Assembly: GCF_001529295.1 (NCBI RefSeq)
Contig: NZ_LLWK01000034.1
Location: forward strand, 62,001 to 126,000
Reading direction: 5' to 3'
DNA length: 64,000 nucleotides
Source of the DNA: Flavobacterium sp. TAB 87
GTDB taxonomy: Bacteria > Bacteroidota > Bacteroidia > Flavobacteriales > Flavobacteriaceae
Shown here: positions 18,056 to 27,096 of the stretch, one piece after another
Position numbering within the stretch: the first letter of the stretch is position 1
Layout: each line of letters starts with the position of its first letter
The notes under the pieces: generated by a model
What the model was told of the DNA's origin: nothing
Databases searched by the model: none
The model's input: the letters and a program-made list of their open reading frames with translations, nothing else
Program-made: the position numbers and the translations under genes

Positions 18056-19489
18056 ATGAAAATATTATATACAGTTTTTTTAGCAGTATTTTTTCTTTTA
18101 TACAGTACACATATTGTGCATGCCCAAGATGTTCACATCACGCTGCCAACTTCTTCTATCTTTAACAGATCAGAGTTTACGACTGTTCAAACCGTCATGA
18201 ATACTCAAGGAAATTCTTCATGGCGCTCTACTGGTGTAGATCCTTACGTTAGGTCTAGTTCAGGTGAATTTTTCATTCATACGTCCGCACCAACCACTAC
18301 TTTGCCTACATCAGTTCTACAATGGCAATTAGCCACTATAGGTGGACAACAAGCTCCTTTTCGTTCTGGTGATGTGTTGCCTGGATATAAGTGGTTTACG
18401 AGTTCTTATCAAACTTGGTATCAGCCTACGGCCAGCTCGCGTTATAACGCTGGAAATGTTGCTTTTCGCTTTCGCATTCCTTCAAGTCAGATCGAGGCCA
18501 ACGCATTCTACGCAGGTGATTACAAAATACAGATCGCCCAAGATTATGGCCGCAGTGGTTGGTATGCGATAGAATTTAGTCCTGAAAGCTTCAGCACTTT
18601 TATTACTATTCCAGAGGACATTAGATGGCTTTTAGGAAGCACTTCCAACTATGTCACTATTAATTCTTTGAATGAATTTCGTACTGGCGCACAATTTGCA
18701 ATCAATTTGGGTACTATGGAGATTGGACATACTATTGATTTTGACTTGTTCGCAAAAAGTGAGAAAAAAGTAGTTCAGTTTAAAGCACTAAATGGAAAAA
18801 ATAGAAAGTTTGATGTTTCCGTGGTGCAGCTTGGTAGCAACCAACCTAAAATACTTACCATGGCACTAGAGAAAAATGAGAAAAATTACTCTCCTGCTGG
18901 CGGCTTTAAAGTAGAGCGTGGAAACAGAGCAAATTTTGAGCTTCAGCTTCTGGTTAATAATGAGGATTTTAGAAATTACTTTTTTGAAGCTGGAACGTAT
19001 ACTTTTCAAGTTAATTTAAATGCAAAAGCTAGCAACGGCTCTAGTAATTCAGCAAAAGAAGTGGATGTTACGGTAGTGGTTCCATTTCTATCGGAAATTA
19101 CTATTCCTGGAGGCAACACTGAAGTGAATTTCTTATTTAACACCGTTCAGCAATACAATGAAGGTCAAACTAAAGTTATTCCGAATCAGATTCGTGTTTC
19201 AAACAATGAAAATTATGAGTTATATGTAAAATCTGATGCAAACTATTTTTATTCAAACGGAATTCAAACCAATATAAATAGTGATGTACTTGAAATTGGC
19301 ATCGAAGGAAATTCTAAAAGAATACCTCTGTCTAAAAGTTCACAGATACTAATCAGCAATGGTTCTCCAGAAATTGATAAAAATTTAAATTTAAACTATT
19401 CTATTTCAGCCATTTCGGCGCAATCGCTAATACCTAAAGAAAAAAAATCGTACAGTATTAATGTGATTTATAGCTTCACGGCTTTATAG
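18056..19489 (+). CDS. Putative pilus tip adhesin with pilin-like C-terminal domain
   Basis: 477 residues, signal peptide ending in IVHAQ. Residues about 25-190 form a unique Trp/Tyr/Ser-rich N-terminal domain (VLQWQLATIGGQQ, YQTWYQPTASSRYNAG, GWYAIEF) suited to a ligand-binding head. A middle beta domain (about 195-335) ends in GTYTFQVNLNAKAS. The last about 130 residues repeat the pilin plan: TEVNFLFNTVQQYNEGQ, NYELYVKSDANYFYSNG, SQILISNG, LNLNYSISAIS, VIYSFTAL. This parallels tip adhesins that join a receptor domain to a pilin domain. It begins 10 bp after the usher-like gene, and the hybrid kinase starts 14 bp after its end. The ligand cannot be told from sequence. Confidence 0.72.
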   Translation: MKILYTVFLAVFFLLYSTHIVHAQDVHITLPTSSIFNRSEFTTVQTVMNTQGNSSWRSTGVDPYVRSSSGEFFIHTSAPTTTLPTSVLQWQLATIGGQQAPFRSGDVLPGYKWFTSSYQTWYQPTASSRYNAGNVAFRFRIPSSQIEANAFYAGDYKIQIAQDYGRSGWYAIEFSPESFSTFITIPEDIRWLLGSTSNYVTINSLNEFRTGAQFAINLGTMEIGHTIDFDLFAKSEKKVVQFKALNGKNRKFDVSVVQLGSNQPKILTMALEKNEKNYSPAGGFKVERGNRANFELQLLVNNEDFRNYFFEAGTYTFQVNLNAKASNGSSNSAKEVDVTVVVPFLSEITIPGGNTEVNFLFNTVQQYNEGQTKVIPNQIRVSNNENYELYVKSDANYFYSNGIQTNINSDVLEIGIEGNSKRIPLSKSSQILISNGSPEIDKNLNLNYSISAISAQSLIPKEKKSYSINVIYSFTAL

Positions 19490-19503
19490 CGACAAACTTT
19501 TAA

Positions 19504-22263
19504 ATGATGAAAAAAATTCAAAAAACGTACAGTGCCAACATAAAGGATACAACATATAAATTAGGAATACTTCAAAATAAATATGGAGAAGCTTTTGATT
19601 TTTTAATATACTCAATCATTAGCATAACTGATTTTGCATTGTGTACCATTACGTTATTTAATGAAACTAAAACATACATTATTGCTAGCAATGACGACAG
19701 CTTAAAGAAAATATGGCCTTTATCAGCCTCTTATTTATCTAAAGCACAGTCGCTTTTTGAACAACAAAAGCAACTGTGCCCTGCTCATAAAGCAAATCAT
19801 TTAGACGTAAAATTTAGCACAGCCTTTGCTATTACCGATTCCAATAATATAGTTCTCGGAAGTATAAATGTCTTTGATACTAAAGAACGTGTTCTCACTG
19901 CAGAAGACAACCTTTATCTCAATAAGGCGGTCGATCAAGTCAATCGCTGGATCAAAATAAAAGAAAAAGAACAGCGCTTAACCAATCAGGACTATTTGTT
20001 TGAATTCTCTGATGATCTATTGGGCGTTTTTTCATTGGAAGGAAAATTTATAAAAATCAATCCCGCTTTTACCAAAACATTAGGATGGTCAGCCAAAGAA
20101 CTTACCGAGTCTGACTTTATTGATTTCGTACATCCAGATGATCGATCGGAAACATTGGAAACGCTAGCTGCCATCATTAAAGGGGAGTTTAGTCACAATT
20201 TTACTAATAGATATTTTACCAAAACAAACGAAATTAAATGGATCGAATGGACCAGCTCGCCCGATCTCGATTCTAACCAAGTCTACACTATTGGTCGTGA
20301 TGTTTCTGAATATGTAGAAAAGGAAAAATTATTGATGCAGAGCGAATTAAAATTTAGAAATGTGTTTGAAAACATCAGTGGAATTCTTAGCGTCTTAGAC
20401 TTGCATGGTAATTTTATAGATGTAAATAAAGCAGGATTAATTGCCTCGGGATTTTCTAAAGAAGAAATGCAAAACTCTTCTCTTTTTGATCTGATAGAAC
20501 CCGAACGACATAGTCGAATTACACTATTTTTAAAAGAAATAAAAAAGCACGGAAAAGCTTCTGGCGAAATGTCAATACTTAAAAAAGATGGTGAGCAGGC
20601 GATCTGGTACTTTATGAGTGTTTTAGAGGAAGATTCCGATGGAAATAAACAAATTTTTTCGAATGTGATTGATATTACAGAACGAAAAAGAATGAATGAT
20701 GAACTTAAAAAAGCAAAGGAAGATGCTGAAGAAGCGTATTTAGCTAAATCAGAATTTGTAGCCAATATGAGTCACGAAATTCGAACACCACTCAACGGAA
20801 TAATTGGCTTTACTGAGCTAGCTTTAGGAACCAACTTAGATGAAACTCAAAAACAATATTTAGAAATTATCAATCAATCGGGTATTTCACTCTACAGTAT
20901 TATTAATGACATCTTAGATTTTTCGAAAATGGAAAAAAATAAAATGAAATTGGATATCGATAAAGTGGATATTGAAGAAGTGATTTCCGAAGCTTTTAAT
21001 ATTGTGTCTTACAGCGTAAATAAAAAAGGCCTAGAAATGCTTATTGATATCGAGCATAATGCGCCAAGATTTATCTGGGCTGATGGAATGCGACTCAAAC
21101 AAATATTTGTAAACTTACTCGGTAACGCACTAAAGTTTACAGAAAAAGGCGAAATAAAAGTATACGTAAAAGTGCTAGAAGATTACGGAGAAGGCAAAAT
21201 GCGAATGCGTTTTGGAGTTCGGGATACGGGAATCGGCATACATATTGATAAACAGAAAGAAATTTTTAATGCCTTTTGTCAGGAAGATGCAAGTATTACC
21301 AAACGCTTTGGTGGTACGGGTTTAGGTTTGACCATTTCAAACAAATTATTAGAACTCGCCGATAGTACATTGCAACTAGAAAGTGAACAAGGCAAAGGCA
21401 GTCATTTCTTTTTTGACATTAATTTTAATACCGAAAAAGAAGAGTTTGAAATGGCTCTTGAAGGAATTAAAACGGTCTTAATTGTCGATGATAACGACAA
21501 TAATAGAATGATTTTACGACGAATGTTAGAGATTAAAGGCATAGTTGTAACCGAAGTGGATAGTGGCTTAAAAGCACTACTTACTATGATGGAGCACAAG
21601 CAATTTGATGTCATTATCATGGACTATCACATGCCAGTAATGGATGGTATTGAGACCATCAGAAAAATAAAAGAGTTAAACAAAAACTCGCCTTTTATTG
21701 TATTATACAGTTCGTCGGATGATGAAACGTTGCAAGAAGCATGCGTTGAGTTAGAAGTTGACAATCGCTTAGTAAAACCTATTAGAATGAACTTGATGTA
21801 CAAGGTTTTATCTAAACTTAAAAATGACAAGAAGGTACAATCTGTGGCAATTGAATACAAAGAAAATGAATCTGAAGATAGTACACATAGCGTAAAAATT
21901 TTAGTTGCCGAAGACAATTCGATCAATATGTATTTGACAAAAACATATCTGCAAGAAATTGTACCTAATGCCAAAATCATAGAAGCTTGTAACGGACATG
22001 AGGCGGTGGCACAGTATAAAAAAGAAAGTCCGGACCTTATTTTTATGGACATTCGAATGCCAGAATTAAACGGAATTGAAGCAACAAAAATAATTAGAAG
22101 TTTAGAACGTGACATCGAAATTCCGATTATTGCATTAACGGCAGGAAGTTTGCCAGGTGAAAAGGAAAGATGTGTACAAGAAGGCATGAATGATTTTCTG
22201 GCTAAACCATTGTTGAAGCTTACTTTAGCCAATATGATTAAAAAATGGATTGGAAAAGAATGA
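19504..22263 (+). CDS. Hybrid sensor histidine kinase (GAF-PAS-PAS-HisKA-HATPase-REC-REC)
   Basis: 919 residues with no membrane segment or signal peptide, so a cytoplasmic sensor. A GAF domain (about 10-155), PAS 1 (about 163-275, FEFSDDLLGVFSLEGKFIKIN) and PAS 2 (about 285-400) precede HisKA with His424 in [12 protein letters not shown], a HATPase (about 535-650, with GTGLGLTIS), receiver 1 (Asp707 in IMDYHMP) and receiver 2 (Asp849 in FMDIRMP). Unlike the kinase at the left edge it has no Hpt domain, so phosphate would pass to another protein. It starts 14 bp after the adhesin gene and is likely co-transcribed with the pilus assembly genes. Confidence 0.92.
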   Translation: MMKKIQKTYSANIKDTTYKLGILQNKYGEAFDFLIYSIISITDFALCTITLFNETKTYIIASNDDSLKKIWPLSASYLSKAQSLFEQQKQLCPAHKANHLDVKFSTAFAITDSNNIVLGSINVFDTKERVLTAEDNLYLNKAVDQVNRWIKIKEKEQRLTNQDYLFEFSDDLLGVFSLEGKFIKINPAFTKTLGWSAKELTESDFIDFVHPDDRSETLETLAAIIKGEFSHNFTNRYFTKTNEIKWIEWTSSPDLDSNQVYTIGRDVSEYVEKEKLLMQSELKFRNVFENISGILSVLDLHGNFIDVNKAGLIASGFSKEEMQNSSLFDLIEPERHSRITLFLKEIKKHGKASGEMSILKKDGEQAIWYFMSVLEEDSDGNKQIFSNVIDITERKRMNDELKKAKEDAEEAYLAKSEFVANMSHEIRTPLNGIIGFTELALGTNLDETQKQYLEIINQSGISLYSIINDILDFSKMEKNKMKLDIDKVDIEEVISEAFNIVSYSVNKKGLEMLIDIEHNAPRFIWADGMRLKQIFVNLLGNALKFTEKGEIKVYVKVLEDYGEGKMRMRFGVRDTGIGIHIDKQKEIFNAFCQEDASITKRFGGTGLGLTISNKLLELADSTLQLESEQGKGSHFFFDINFNTEKEEFEMALEGIKTVLIVDDNDNNRMILRRMLEIKGIVVTEVDSGLKALLTMMEHKQFDVIIMDYHMPVMDGIETIRKIKELNKNSPFIVLYSSSDDETLQEACVELEVDNRLVKPIRMNLMYKVLSKLKNDKKVQSVAIEYKENESEDSTHSVKILVAEDNSINMYLTKTYLQEIVPNAKIIEACNGHEAVAQYKKESPDLIFMDIRMPELNGIEATKIIRSLERDIEIPIIALTAGSLPGEKERCVQEGMNDFLAKPLLKLTLANMIKKWIGKE

Positions 22264-22271
22264 GAAAAGGT

Positions 22272-22279
22272 TAAATTTG
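22272..22279 (+). promoter_or_regulatory. Possible internal promoter (-7 box) before the kinase/LuxR pair
   Basis: TAAATTTG followed by C, an exact TAnnTTTG box, 9 bp after the hybrid kinase stop and 47 bp before the next start codon. Confidence 0.5.
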
Positions 22280-22325
22280 CACGCTTACTTTTAAATTAAG
22301 AATTGAAGTAAAACACACCCAGATC

Positions 22326-23075
22326 ATGACTAAACTAGAAAAATTAGAACTAGAAATCGAAATACTTAAAACTGAAAATAACCTACTAACAGGCTGGATA
22401 TCTTTAATTTCGCACGACAGCAAACAAATATTCGGTAACATTAAGTGGCTAATCGAAGCATACGAGGACGACACAATAAGTAAAGATGATTTTTTTAAGA
22501 TGCTGCCACAGATTAAAAAAGATGCCACAAAAAATTTCTCAGTAGCACAGAGTACTGGAGAATGGTTGAAAACTCAATTTGGAAATTTCAGTCCTAATGC
22601 TGATGTTTTAAACGGTTTCAATTTTTACGATGAAATTAAAGAAGAAAATGAAAATAAATTTTTGAGTAAAGAATTATCGTTTGATTTTAAAGGCGATTAT
22701 GAACTGAATATAATTACAGATAAAGTGTTACTTCTTTTTATAGTAAACAAATTGGTAGACAATGCTATAAAATATTCGCACAAAAAAAATAAAATACTTT
22801 TTACTGCAGAAGAAGACCATACCAATTACATTTTATCAATAACCGACTACGGCATCGGAATGACAGAAAGTAATGTAGATTCTGTTTTCTCATTCGAAAG
22901 CCCTGTTTATGAAGGTACAACGGGAGAAATTGGTGCGGGATTAAGCTTGAAAATCGTTCAGAGTTTTGTATTTTTGTTAGGTGGACATATTGTAATCAAA
23001 TCCGTAAAGAATCAAGGAACAACAATTTCCATTTGCCTCCCCAAATCTATAAATAAAAAAAAACATGCTAAATAA
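22326..23075 (+). CDS. Short cytoplasmic histidine kinase
   Basis: 249 residues and no membrane segment. A short N-terminal coiled coil (residues 3-20) leads into WISLISHDSKQ, where His30 is the likely phosphoacceptor. A HATPase follows: KLVDNAIKYSHKKN (N box), DYGIGM (G1), GEIGAGLSLKIV (G2). There is no sensing domain, so it probably receives signals from a partner, perhaps the preceding hybrid kinase. Its last 11 bp overlap the response-regulator gene, a strong sign that the two are cognate. Confidence 0.88.
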   Translation: MTKLEKLELEIEILKTENNLLTGWISLISHDSKQIFGNIKWLIEAYEDDTISKDDFFKMLPQIKKDATKNFSVAQSTGEWLKTQFGNFSPNADVLNGFNFYDEIKEENENKFLSKELSFDFKGDYELNIITDKVLLLFIVNKLVDNAIKYSHKKNKILFTAEEDHTNYILSITDYGIGMTESNVDSVFSFESPVYEGTTGEIGAGLSLKIVQSFVFLLGGHIVIKSVKNQGTTISICLPKSINKKKHAK

Positions 23076-23703
23076 TGATCGTATTCTAGTAGCAGATGAT
23101 CATGAAATTGTGAGAATGGGCATGCTTCGGATAATAAAGCAACTGAAACCGCAAGCGCATTTGGCTGAAGTAAATGATTATATATCATTATACAGTGCAA
23201 TTTCTAAAGACAACTACGATTTAGTCATATTGGATGTTAATATGCCCAATGGCTCTTTTCAGGATGCTGTCATTTTCATTAAGCTGAAACAACCTAGTAT
23301 TAAAATTCTTGTATTCTCGTCACAGGATGAGCAAATATATGCCGTTCGTTATTTAAAACTTGGAGCAGATGGATATTTAAACAAAGAGTCTTCATCGGCT
23401 AAAATTGATCAAGCTCTAAGTGCGATGCTCAGCACGGGTCGCTACTTATCTGACGAAGTACGAGATGCAATGATTTCAGCTTCTTTGAACGGACCTGCAA
23501 AAAGTACTCCTATCGCAGCGTTGTCGAATCGAGAATTACAAATTGCAAACAAATTGGTCGAAGGCATTCCGCTTAAAGAACTTTCGAACACTTTAAATCT
23601 GCATGCATCGACTATTAGCACCTATAAAAACAGATTGTTTGAAAAGTTAAACATAAAGTCGATACCAGAACTGGTCGAAATTTTAAAACTTTACAAAGAG
23701 TAG
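23065..23703 (+). CDS. NarL/FixJ-family (LuxR-type) response regulator
   Basis: 212 residues. An N-terminal receiver has the acidic pair in VADDHE (residues 9-14), phospho-Asp57 in VILDVNMP and Lys in YLNKES. The C-terminal LuxR-type helix-turn-helix (about 147-205) contains ALSNRELQIANKLVEGIPLKELS and HASTISTYKNRLFEKLNIKS. It is a DNA-binding transcription factor, translationally coupled to the kinase before it (11-bp overlap). It is the only DNA-binding protein in the pilus-kinase cluster and therefore the best local candidate for the pilin palindrome. That link is untested. Confidence 0.93.
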   Translation: MLNNDRILVADDHEIVRMGMLRIIKQLKPQAHLAEVNDYISLYSAISKDNYDLVILDVNMPNGSFQDAVIFIKLKQPSIKILVFSSQDEQIYAVRYLKLGADGYLNKESSSAKIDQALSAMLSTGRYLSDEVRDAMISASLNGPAKSTPIAALSNRELQIANKLVEGIPLKELSNTLNLHASTISTYKNRLFEKLNIKSIPELVEILKLYKE

Positions 23704-23752
23704 TGATTTTTATTCTTTTTTTAAATGTAACAATAACTGTAAATACATAAAT

Positions 23753-23788
23753 ATAAAGCCTCATAATCAAAAGATTATGAGGCTTTAT
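23753..23788. terminator. Bidirectional terminator between the LuxR regulator and tmm
   Basis: Perfect 16-bp stem ATAAAGCCTCATAATC / GATTATGAGGCTTTAT with an AAAA loop, placed between two convergent genes. Confidence 0.88.
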
Positions 23789-23844
23789 AAAATAATTACT
23801 TCTGAAATTCAGTAAATACGTTGTGTATTTTTATACCATATGTA

Positions 23845-25251
<1,407 letters not shown>

Positions 25252-25264
25252 TTACAGAATTATA

Positions 25265-25352
25265 TGACTTTTGAAAAAAAAGTCAGCATTCAAAAAATTA
25301 GTAGTCGCTTGTGAAAAATTGTTGCAAGATGCAACTGAAAGAGTGTATTACT
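25265..25352. promoter_or_regulatory. Inverted repeats upstream of tmm
   Basis: Three inverted repeats lie in the upstream region of tmm: TGACTTTT-GAAAA-AAAAGTCA (25265-25285), GTTGCA-AGA-TGCAAC (25321-25335) and GAGT-GTATT-ACTC (25340-25352). They could be operators or leader hairpins. No clear TAnnTTTG box was found. The remaining DNA to 25610 shows nothing recognisable. Confidence 0.35.
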
Positions 25353-25615
25353 CTAAAGTGAAATGAATGGATAGAATATCAATTACTAAAAATTTTCACT
25401 ATTGTATTTTATAAATAAGCATTATTGCTAAAATACGACATGTATTGCGTATTTCCAAATTATTAACGCTATACGTACTGAGATACGCGGCTAAAATCAT
25501 TATTACAGCTTATTTTACTGCAGAAATCGCATAAAAGACGACAATAGTACAAATTGCTATAAAAACAAATTGTGCTCAATGATACATTATTGTTAATGGT
25601 GTAATAACCAAAAAA

Positions 25616-25643
25616 AAAGCTCAATTCCTTGGAATTGAGCTTT
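25616..25643 (-). terminator. Terminator after the GH29 gene
   Basis: AAAGCTCAATTCC/GGAATTGAGCTTT with a TT loop; on the minus strand it ends in a T run, 29 bp after the fucosidase stop codon. Confidence 0.85.
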
Positions 25644-25671
25644 CACAAATACATTTACATAAAATAATAAA

Positions 25672-27096
25672 CTAATTTTTCTCTACATTGAATACCGCAA
25701 AGTTGATAATATCCGGTTCCCCAACTGATTTATCAATTAGTAGTCGAAGCTTTTTTGTTAGAACAGGTCTATCAGCTAGAAAAATATACTTATTCCCTAT
25801 AGCCGTACCGCTATTGATTGTTTGCCATTTCCCATTCTCGAATATTTGAATGCTGAAGGCTCGTACACGATGTCCTAAAGCAATATTTTCCTGAATTACA
25901 ATTTGATTGATTGTTGTCTCCTTGGAAAGTTTTAATTCAATGCTCTTTCCTTTTCCTTTGGTCACAGCTAGTGGTGAATCGAATCTTTTTTTAATTTCAG
26001 CACCCCATTCCTTTAAACGTTGCACATCCTCTTTTGGCATTAGTCCAGTATTATCAGGTGTTAATCCCATAATTAAAGTAGCATTTCTCCCCACTGATTT
26101 ATAATAAATATCCATTAATTCTTCTAAGGGATAGATACTATTTTCATCTCCAGGCTCCCAAAACCATTCGTGTCTGCCATTAGAACCGCGCAAAGGAGCG
26201 TCGGCCATCGCTGGTACCCAATATTTCCCGTCTGGGTCTCCACCTTTTAGTACTGAAAAACCATTTTTAGAAATTCCGGGTATCGCACTTTCGCCAGAGC
26301 CTGTATAATTGTACGGAAATGTAGACCAGCAAGGGTAGTTTACAGTACCACTTTCTGAACCGCCCCAACGCGCTTCGGCCAATTGGTCGTTGTGATAAAA
26401 CAAACAATCCGGCTGGTATTTTTTTACGATTGGTAACACATCTGGTGCTCCCTTATCTGGACTACTCGCACCGCCATCAAACCATATTTCGAATAGAGGT
26501 CCGTAATTGGTACAAATTTCTTTGACCATTCCTTCTACCATATTATTGTAATAGGCCTGTCTTTTTTTCTGCATTTCTTCGCTCGGATCGCCATCTACTA
26601 CAAAATCATGCACACCAAAAAATGAATTCCAACGAATGCCTAAATAAACACCTGGCTTAATATCGTGCTTGCGACAAGCGTCTGTAAAATCTTTAAAGAG
26701 ATCCGCTTTTCCTTCTTTAAATTTCAAACTTTTCATCGAATACGGATTCACATCAGACTGAAACAAAGCGAAACCCGTTTCATGAGTAACGGTTAGAATA
26801 GCAAATTTTGCACCTGCAGCTTTTGCAGAAATTACCCATTGTTCTACATCTAATTTTTGCGGATTGAAGATATTATAATCAGCAACTGGAGTAATTCTGT
26901 TGATTCCTTGATTGTATTTTGAAGTATCAAATACATGTAAATCATAATGAAAAACAACGCCAAGCTCGGCTTTCTGCCAAGCCAATTGCTGTTTGTTAGG
27001 TATAGGCAAACTTGTTACTTGTCCGTTTACCGAAAACACACACATTGAAATTATACTCCATGTTAGTTTTAAATATTTTATTTTTATTGTCTTCAT
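25672..27096 (-). CDS. GH29 alpha-L-fucosidase with C-terminal discoidin-like domain
   Basis: 474 residues with a signal peptide (about 1-25), so periplasmic or surface. The catalytic domain (about 35-365) has the GH29 pattern: GVVFHYDLHVF, AILTVTHETGFALF, and the nucleophile Asp207 in LFEIWFDGG. GH29 enzymes release alpha-linked L-fucose with retention. Residues about 375-470 form a beta-sandwich like F5/8-type carbohydrate-binding modules (ETTINQIVIQENIALGHRVRAF). Its start codon overlaps the stop of the sulfatase, so the two are translationally coupled. It is the last gene of the PUL operon. Confidence 0.9.
   Translation of the reverse strand: MKTIKIKYLKLTWSIISMCVFSVNGQVTSLPIPNKQQLAWQKAELGVVFHYDLHVFDTSKYNQGINRITPVADYNIFNPQKLDVEQWVISAKAAGAKFAILTVTHETGFALFQSDVNPYSMKSLKFKEGKADLFKDFTDACRKHDIKPGVYLGIRWNSFFGVHDFVVDGDPSEEMQKKRQAYYNNMVEGMVKEICTNYGPLFEIWFDGGASSPDKGAPDVLPIVKKYQPDCLFYHNDQLAEARWGGSESGTVNYPCWSTFPYNYTGSGESAIPGISKNGFSVLKGGDPDGKYWVPAMADAPLRGSNGRHEWFWEPGDENSIYPLEELMDIYYKSVGRNATLIMGLTPDNTGLMPKEDVQRLKEWGAEIKKRFDSPLAVTKGKGKSIELKLSKETTINQIVIQENIALGHRVRAFSIQIFENGKWQTINSGTAIGNKYIFLADRPVLTKKLRLLIDKSVGEPDIINFAVFNVEKN

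Noticed and set aside
20283..20765. Minus-strand frame of 160 codons inside the hybrid kinase gene, and a 201-codon one at 21627-22232
   Set aside because: Serine-rich shadows of a strongly supported plus-strand gene, with no recognisable domain.
22326..23075. Calling the short kinase an anti-sigma factor or a phosphatase
   Set aside because: The SHDSKQ motif with N, G1 and G2 boxes is a histidine kinase pattern, and the overlapping LuxR regulator is the expected partner.
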